Shown one piece after another: positions 6,229-13,005 of a stretch of 13,005 bases of DNA. Every line of letters begins with the position of its first letter. Position 1 is the stretch's first letter. A program made the position numbers and the translations under genes. The stretch is from UCB3 sp964415605 (GTDB lineage Bacteria; Chloroflexota; Anaerolineae; Epilineales; Epilineaceae): NCBI GenBank assembly GCA_964415605.1, contig CAYQBA010000134.1:1-13005 (forward strand), given 5' to 3'. Under the pieces are notes generated by a model. The model did no database searches. It was not told where the DNA came from and saw only the letters and a list, made by a program, of their open reading frames with translations.

Positions 6229-6711
6229 ATGCTGCGGATCACCAAACAAACCGACTACGGTATCCTCCTCTTGGTCCGCCTCGCGCACGAGCCGGGCCGG
6301 ACGCAGCCGGCGGCCGACCTCGCAGCGGCGGCCGGGCTGCCGCTGCCGATGGCCGGCAAGATCCTCAAGCGCCTGGCGCGGGCGGGCCTGTTGACCTCCC
6401 ATCGCGGCGCCGGAGGCGGCTACGGCCTGGCGCGCGATCCGGCCGCCATCGACGTCGCGACCATCGTCACCGCCCTGGAGGGGCCGATCGCGTTGACCGA
6501 CTGCCTGGCCCACGGGCCCGACGAGTGCAACCACGCCGCCGGCTGCCCGACGCAAGGGCACTGGCACCGGATCAGCCACGCCATCCGGCAAGCCCTCGAG
6601 GGCGTGACGCTCGCGCAGCTGTGCCGGCCAGCCGCGCCGGCGCCGCCGGCGCTCGTCCGCCTGGACGCCATCGCCGTGCGGGCGCCCGCGCGCGAGGCGG
6701 CCGGCCGCTAG
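6229..6711 (+). CDS. Rrf2-family transcriptional regulator of the suf operon, probable Fe-S sensor
   Basis: The product has 160 residues from the ATG at 6229; the frame stays open upstream to 5998, but that part is not conserved-looking and precedes the promoter. Residues 1-70 form the winged helix-turn-helix of Rrf2 proteins (MLRITKQTDYGILLLVRLA, then SHRGAGGGYGLARDP as the wing). C92, C100 and C106 (C-x7-C-x5-C) match in place the three cluster ligands of IscR (C92, C98, C104), so binding of an iron-sulfur cluster is likely. The following segment, CPTQGHWHRISHAIRQALEG, resembles the 'SUF system regulator' subgroup first defined in Xanthomonas. It lies 33 bp before sufB and behind an inverted repeat. 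The likely job is repression of its own operon when clusters are sufficient, and release under iron or oxidative stress. The tail after about residue 130 is Ala/Pro-rich and not conserved. Confidence 0.88.
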   Translation: MLRITKQTDYGILLLVRLAHEPGRTQPAADLAAAAGLPLPMAGKILKRLARAGLLTSHRGAGGGYGLARDPAAIDVATIVTALEGPIALTDCLAHGPDECNHAAGCPTQGHWHRISHAIRQALEGVTLAQLCRPAAPAPPALVRLDAIAVRAPAREAAGR

Positions 6712-6744
6712 CCAGCCGACCATCGAGATCGTTGGAGAGACACC

Positions 6745-8196
<1,452 letters not shown>

Positions 8197-8272
8197 GCCC
8201 GCGCCGCCGCGACGCCGACACCTTCACGCGATCCCATCCGTCCCAGACGCGACCACATCCCACGAGAGCACC

Positions 8273-9075
<803 letters not shown>

Positions 9076-9079
<4 letters not shown>

Positions 9080-10416
9080 CCACGGCGCCGGTCGACCTCA
9101 AGCACACCGCGCCGTTCGTGGCGGACTGGACGGCCCTGGACGGCCAGCTCAACGGCGCCCAGCCGGGCTTCGTCAAGGCCCTGCGCCGCGCCGGCATCGA
9201 GCGCTTCCAGGCGCTGGGCTTCCCGACGCCGCGCCAGGAAGCCTGGCGCCTGACCAACGTCGCTCCCATCGCCGGCACGCCGTTCAGCCTGCCGGCCGCG
9301 CCGGCGGGCATCGGGCCGGCCGACATCCAGCCCTACGTGTACGACGGCTGCGCGCGGCTGGTGTTCCTCGACGGGCACTTCGCGCCGGCGCTGTCGTCGA
9401 CCGAGGGGCTCCCGGCGGGCGTCACGGCCGGCAGCCTCGCCGACGCCGTGCGAACCCAGCCGGCGCTGGTCGAGGCGCACCTCGGCCGGCACGCCGGCCT
9501 CGACCACCCGTTCGTGGCGCTCAACACGGCGTTCGTGCGCGACGGGGCGTTCATCCACGTGCCGCGCGGCGCCGTGGCCGAAACGCCGATCCTGGTGCTC
9601 TTCGCCACCACGGCGGCCGACCGGCCGACCGTGACGTACCCGCGCCTCCTCATCGTCGCCGAGGCCGCCAGCCAGGCGACGGTCATCGAGGCCTACGCCG
9701 GCCTGGCCGAGCGCCCGTACCTGACGTGCCCGGTCACCGAGGTGGTCGTGGGCGCCGGCGCGGTGGTGGACCACTACAAGGTGCAAAAGGAGAGCGTGGC
9801 GGCCTTCCACGTGGCCACGCAGCAGATCCACCAGGACCGCGACAGCACCTTCGACTCGCACGCCGTGCTGACCGGCGGGGGGCTGGTGCGCAACGACGTC
9901 CGGACGGTGCTCGACGGCGAGGGCGGCCATTGCACGCTCAACGGCCTGTATGTCGTCACCGGCACCCAGCACGTCGACAACCAGATGCTGGTCGAGCACG
10001 CCAAGCCGCACTGCACGAGCTTCGAGCTGTACAAGGGCATCCTCGACGGCCGGTCGCGGTCGGTGTTCAACGGCCGCATCCACGTCCATCCCGGCGCCCA
10101 AAAGACCGACGCCGTGCAGGCCAACCGCAACCTGATCCTGTCGGCCCACGCGATCGCGCACTCCAACCCGCAGCTCGAGATCTTCGCCGACGACGTGCGC
10201 TGCACCCACGGGTCCACAGTTGGCGAGCTCGACGACGAAGCGGTATTCTACCTGCGCTCGCGCGGCATCGGCGCCGACGCCGCGCGCAGCATCCTGACCT
10301 ACGCGTTCGCCAGCGACATCGTCGACCGCATCAAGGTGCCGGCCGTGCGCACCGACCTGGCGGCGTTCCTGTTCGACCGCCTGCCGCGCGGCGAGGTGGT
10401 GCGCGAGGCGGTCTAG
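9076..10416 (+). CDS. sufD: SufD, Fe-S cluster assembly scaffold subunit
   Basis: The product has 446 residues, against 423 in E. coli. SufD is a SufB paralogue that pairs with it in the SufBC2D complex and is needed for iron acquisition. The N-terminal helical part contains the family motif PTPRQEAWRLTNV. The C-terminal right-handed beta-helix carries HCTSFELYKGILDGRSRSVFNG and, in its last part, DDVRCTHGSTVGELDDEAVFYLRSRGI. H378 in CTHG is the probable counterpart of E. coli H360, which lies at the cluster-forming interface. The gene starts at the ATGA overlap with sufC, and 24 bp separate it from sufU. The chromosomal order sufB-sufC-sufD is the usual one. Confidence 0.96.
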
Positions 10417-10440
10417 CGGCCGAAAGGGTGGCCGCGCGTC

Positions 10441-10929
10441 ATGTCCGACGATCTGCTCGACCTCTACCAGGAGATCATCCTCGACCACAGCCGGCACCCC
10501 CGGAACTTCCGGGGGCTGCCGGACGCCAACCACGTGGCCGAAGGCTACAACCCGCTGTGCGGCGACCGCGTGACGCTGCGGCTGCGGGTGGAGCACGGTG
10601 TCATCGAGGACATCGCGTTCGAGGGCGCAGGGTGCGCGATCTCGACGGCGTCGGCGTCGGTGCTGACCGACCTGCTGCACGGCCGCCCGGTCGCCGACGT
10701 CGAGCCGCTGATCCGCCGCATGCTCGGGCTGGTGACGGGGGAGGCTGCGCCGGGCGGCGGGGTGGACGTCCCCGCCCAGGACGCCCGCTCGATCGATGAT
10801 CTCGACCCCGACCTCGGCGCGCTGGCCGCGTTCTCGGGCGTGCGCGAGTACCCGTCTCGCGTCAAGTGCGCCACGCTGGCGTGGCACGCGCTGCGCGCGG
10901 CGCTCCAGCAACCGCCCGCGGATGCCTGA
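10441..10929 (+). CDS. sufU: SufU, Zn-dependent sulfur-transfer protein
   Basis: The product has 162 residues. SufU-type proteins accept persulfide sulfur from the cysteine desulfurase SufS and pass it to SufBCD; they look like IscU but use a zinc ion. The conserved ligands are visible: C40 and D42 in NPLCGD, C65 in GAGCAISTASAS, and C143 in VKCATLAWHAL. The stretch of about 20 extra residues before VKC (DIAFEG onward to the PSRVKC region), including a Gly/Pro-rich segment at about 102-111, fits the insertion that separates SufU from IscU. IscU's C-terminal histidine before the last Cys is replaced by R-V-K, also as in SufU. It follows sufD by 24 bp with AAGGGTGG upstream. The gene for its partner SufS is not next to it. 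Confidence 0.93.
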   Translation: MSDDLLDLYQEIILDHSRHPRNFRGLPDANHVAEGYNPLCGDRVTLRLRVEHGVIEDIAFEGAGCAISTASASVLTDLLHGRPVADVEPLIRRMLGLVTGEAAPGGGVDVPAQDARSIDDLDPDLGALAAFSGVREYPSRVKCATLAWHALRAALQQPPADA

Positions 10930-10972
10930 CGCCGCCCGCTGCCATCGATCCCCATCGAAGCCCGAGCCGCCC

Positions 10973-12898
10973 ATGCCTTTCCGTTCGCGCCGACAGGTCC
11001 GCCCGCTGTCCGCGGCGATCGCTCGCTGGCTCGCCGGCGCGGCCGCCTGCGCGGCGCTCGCGGCGTGCACGGGCGGCGGCGGTGAGCCGGCGGGGCCGGG
11101 CGGGGCCGTCGATCCGGGGGCATCGACCGCCGCCAACGTCGGCGCGGCGGTCTCAACCATCGAGCCCGCCGCGGCTCCCGGGCGCCCGGCCGTGCCGCCC
11201 GGCGGCCAGAGGGCCGGCGCCTTGCCAGCCGGCCCTTACTTCGAGGAGGCGGCCAAGGCGCTCGGCGTCGACTTCGTGCACGACGCGGGCCTCACCGGCG
11301 ACTTCTACTTCCCGGAGATCAACGGCTCCGGCGTCGCGGCATTCGATTACGACGGCGACGGCGACATCGACCTGTACTTCTGCCAGGGCGGCGTGCTCGC
11401 CGACGCCGGCGATCCCGCCGTCGCCGCCGCGTCGGGCACGCCGCCGGGGCGGCTGTACCGCAACCGCTTGACGGAGACCGGCGCGCTGGGGTTCGAGGAC
11501 GTCACCGCCGCGGCGGGGCTCGACCGGCGGCGCGGGTATGGCGTCGGGGCGGCCACGGGCGACATCGACAACGACGGCGACGTCGACCTCTACCTCTCGA
11601 ACTTCGGGCACGACCAGCTCTGGCGCAACGACGGCGACGGCACCTTCACCGACGTCACCGACGCGGCCGGCATCGACGACCCGCGTTGGACCTCCAGCAC
11701 GGCGTTCGTCGACTACGATCGGGACGGCTGGCTGGACCTGGCGGTGGTCAACTACGTCGACTTCGCGGTGGCCACGCACAAGCCGTGCTTCGGCCCGAGC
11801 GGCGCGCGCGACTACTGCAGCCCGCAGAGCTACAAGCCGGTGCCGGGGCGGCTGTTCCGCAACCGCGGCGACGGAACCTTCGAGGACCGGTCGGGCCCCA
11901 CCGGCTTCGCCGCGGCGTACGGCGCAGGGCTCGGGGTCATCACGGCCGACTTCGACGCCGACGGCTGGCCGGACCTCCTGGTCGCCAACGACGGCATGGA
12001 CAACCAGCTCTGGATGAACCGCGGGGGGACGCGCTTCGAGAACACGGCGCGCGTGGCCGGCGTGGCCTACAACGCCGACGGCGAGACCGAGGCCAACATG
12101 GGCGTGGTGGTCGAGGACGTCGACGGGGACGAGGACGACGACGTGTTCATCAGCCACCTCACCGGTGAGCACAACTCGCTGTGGGTCAACGACGGCCACG
12201 CCGTCTTCTCCGAAGTCTCGGAGCGCGCGGGTCTGGCGGCGACGAGCTTCCCGGAGACGGGCTTCGGCGTCGGCAGCCTCGACGTCGACGGGGACGGGTG
12301 GATCGACTTCGTCGTCGTCAACGGGGCGGTCAACGTCGCCGGCATGAACGCCGGGGCCGCGCCCGCCACCGCCGACGACCCGTGGGCGCCGTATCGGCAG
12401 CGCCACCAGATCTTCCGCAACCGGGGCGACGGCACGTTCGACGACGTCAGCGCCGCCGGCGGCCCGGCGTTCGCGACGCCGGACGTCGGGCGCGGCCTGG
12501 CGGTGGCCGACCTCGACGACGACGGCGCCGCCGATGTCGTCGTCGCCAACGCCGACGGGCCGGCGCGCGTGCTGATCAACCGCCTCGGTCCACCCCCCGC
12601 ATGGGTCGGGCTGCGCCTGGTCGAAGGCCCGGCGGGGCGCCAGCGCGACGCCTACGGCGCGGTGGTGACGCTGCGCCTCGCCGACGGACGCGCGCTGCGC
12701 CGCCGGGTCCACACCGACGGCAGCTACCTGTCGGCGCGCGACCCGCGCCTGCTCTTCGGCCTTGGCGCCGGCGGCACCGTGACGCGCGCGGACATCCGGT
12801 GGCCGGATGGCACCACGGAGACCCGCGACGGGGGCGACATCCCGCTCAACCGCTACGTCACGCTGGCCAGACCAGCCGAACCAGGAGCCACGCCATGA
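10973..12898 (+). CDS. CRTAC1-family lipoprotein with FG-GAP/VCBS repeats and C-terminal ASPIC/UnbV domain
   Basis: The product has 641 residues from the ATG at 10973. The N-terminus is a lipoprotein signal with lipobox LAAC (29-32), so the mature protein would be anchored at the outer face of the membrane. S-R-R-Q-V-R at residues 5-10 also resembles a twin-arginine motif, though not perfectly. From about residue 90 to 540 there are six or seven FG-GAP/VCBS blades with calcium-type loops such as FDYDGDGDID (from F124), DIDNDGDVD, DFDADGWPD and DVDGDGWID, predicting a calcium-bound beta-propeller. Residues from about 555 to 635 match ASPIC/UnbV (YGAVVTLRLADG, DGSYLSARDPRLLFGLG). Bacterial members have no settled function. 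The gene starts 43 bp after sufU with no visible terminator or strong promoter between, and the start has only a weak ribosome site, so the exact start is moderately sure. Confidence 0.9.
   Translation: MPFRSRRQVRPLSAAIARWLAGAAACAALAACTGGGGEPAGPGGAVDPGASTAANVGAAVSTIEPAAAPGRPAVPPGGQRAGALPAGPYFEEAAKALGVDFVHDAGLTGDFYFPEINGSGVAAFDYDGDGDIDLYFCQGGVLADAGDPAVAAASGTPPGRLYRNRLTETGALGFEDVTAAAGLDRRRGYGVGAATGDIDNDGDVDLYLSNFGHDQLWRNDGDGTFTDVTDAAGIDDPRWTSSTAFVDYDRDGWLDLAVVNYVDFAVATHKPCFGPSGARDYCSPQSYKPVPGRLFRNRGDGTFEDRSGPTGFAAAYGAGLGVITADFDADGWPDLLVANDGMDNQLWMNRGGTRFENTARVAGVAYNADGETEANMGVVVEDVDGDEDDDVFISHLTGEHNSLWVNDGHAVFSEVSERAGLAATSFPETGFGVGSLDVDGDGWIDFVVVNGAVNVAGMNAGAAPATADDPWAPYRQRHQIFRNRGDGTFDDVSAAGGPAFATPDVGRGLAVADLDDDGAADVVVANADGPARVLINRLGPPPAWVGLRLVEGPAGRQRDAYGAVVTLRLADGRALRRRVHTDGSYLSARDPRLLFGLGAGGTVTRADIRWPDGTTETRDGGDIPLNRYVTLARPAEPGATP
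12883..12887 (+). promoter_or_regulatory. Ribosome binding site inside the end of the CRTAC1 gene
   Basis: AGGAG lies 7 bases before the ATG at 12895, which overlaps the TGA of the preceding gene as ATGA. It supports a real coupled start for the truncated last gene. Confidence 0.65.
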
Positions 12899-13005
12899 CC
12901 GGGATGCCGGGCGCCCGCCTGCGCCTGTTGTCGGCCGCCACCATCGCCGCCCTTGCCCTGGCCGGCGCCGCGTGCGGCGGGACGCCGCCGCCATCCGCGC
13001 CGGGC
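12895..13005 (+). CDS. Predicted exported protein, probable lipoprotein, 5' end only
   Basis: Only 37 codons are in the window. They encode a basic start (R8, R10), a hydrophobic run (LLSAATIAALALAGAA) and then C27 followed by GGTPPPSAPG. This is the shape of a lipoprotein signal, though the -3 residue is Gly/Ala-type rather than the usual Leu, so ordinary secretion is possible. The start codon overlaps the CRTAC1-family gene (ATGA), so the two are translated together and may act together at the membrane. CRTAC1-type genes are often followed by TPR-repeat proteins, but nothing of the mature domain can be seen here. Confidence 0.7.
   Translation, partial: MTGMPGARLRLLSAATIAALALAGAACGGTPPPSAPG

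Noticed and set aside
10796..10972. N-terminal extension of the CRTAC1-type gene into sufU
   Set aside because: It overlaps sufU in another frame and would place the lipoprotein signal 59 residues inside the protein.

Overview
The window is very GC-rich bacterial DNA with short intergenic gaps, a strong G/C preference at third codon positions, ATGA stop/start overlaps and clear sigma-70-type promoters. Two secreted proteins carry Thr-Pro or Ser/Ala/Thr-Pro low-complexity stretches, one followed by a 'VYLPLAL' segment. That style, together with a SufBCD/SufU iron-sulfur operon, suggests a Chloroflexota (Anaerolineae-like) genome. This is an inference from style; no phylogenetic marker is present.

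Left part, minus strand (1-3001): three genes are read leftward from one strong promoter at 3010-3038. In order they encode a 52-residue single-span membrane protein, a 183-residue protein with about four membrane spans, and a large secreted Asp-box (BNR/sialidase-like) beta-propeller protein that runs off the left edge. The first two genes overlap at TAGTG, and the third starts 34 bp after the second.

Divergent region (3002-3344): it holds two back-to-back promoters, a 21-bp direct repeat, an 8-bp-stem hairpin and a leader of about 160 nt. To its right, on the plus strand, lies a secreted von Willebrand factor A protein (3345-5291) with a Thr-Pro linker. Its N-terminal half looks like a second VWA-type fold without the metal-binding residues.

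Centre and right (5383-10929): this is an iron-sulfur cluster assembly region. An A-type carrier gene has its own promoter and a terminator-like hairpin. Next comes an Rrf2-family regulator with three cysteines, preceded by a promoter and a perfect inverted repeat at the expected transcription start, which suggests autoregulation. sufB, sufC, sufD and sufU follow closely, with the sufC/sufD ATGA overlap. SufBCD would be the scaffold complex, SufU a zinc-dependent sulfur-transfer protein, and the A-type protein would carry clusters to apo-proteins. The expected cysteine desulfurase sufS is not in the window.

Right end (10973-13005): a CRTAC1-type FG-GAP/VCBS plus ASPIC/UnbV lipoprotein is followed, through another ATGA overlap, by the start of a second predicted exported protein cut by the window edge. 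I see no CRISPR array, transposon, tRNA or rRNA. Nothing here clearly amounts to a new defence or metabolic system. The most distinctive items are the degenerate tandem VWA architecture, the putative Rrf2 operator, the near-leaderless small membrane-protein gene and the sufS-less suf operon.
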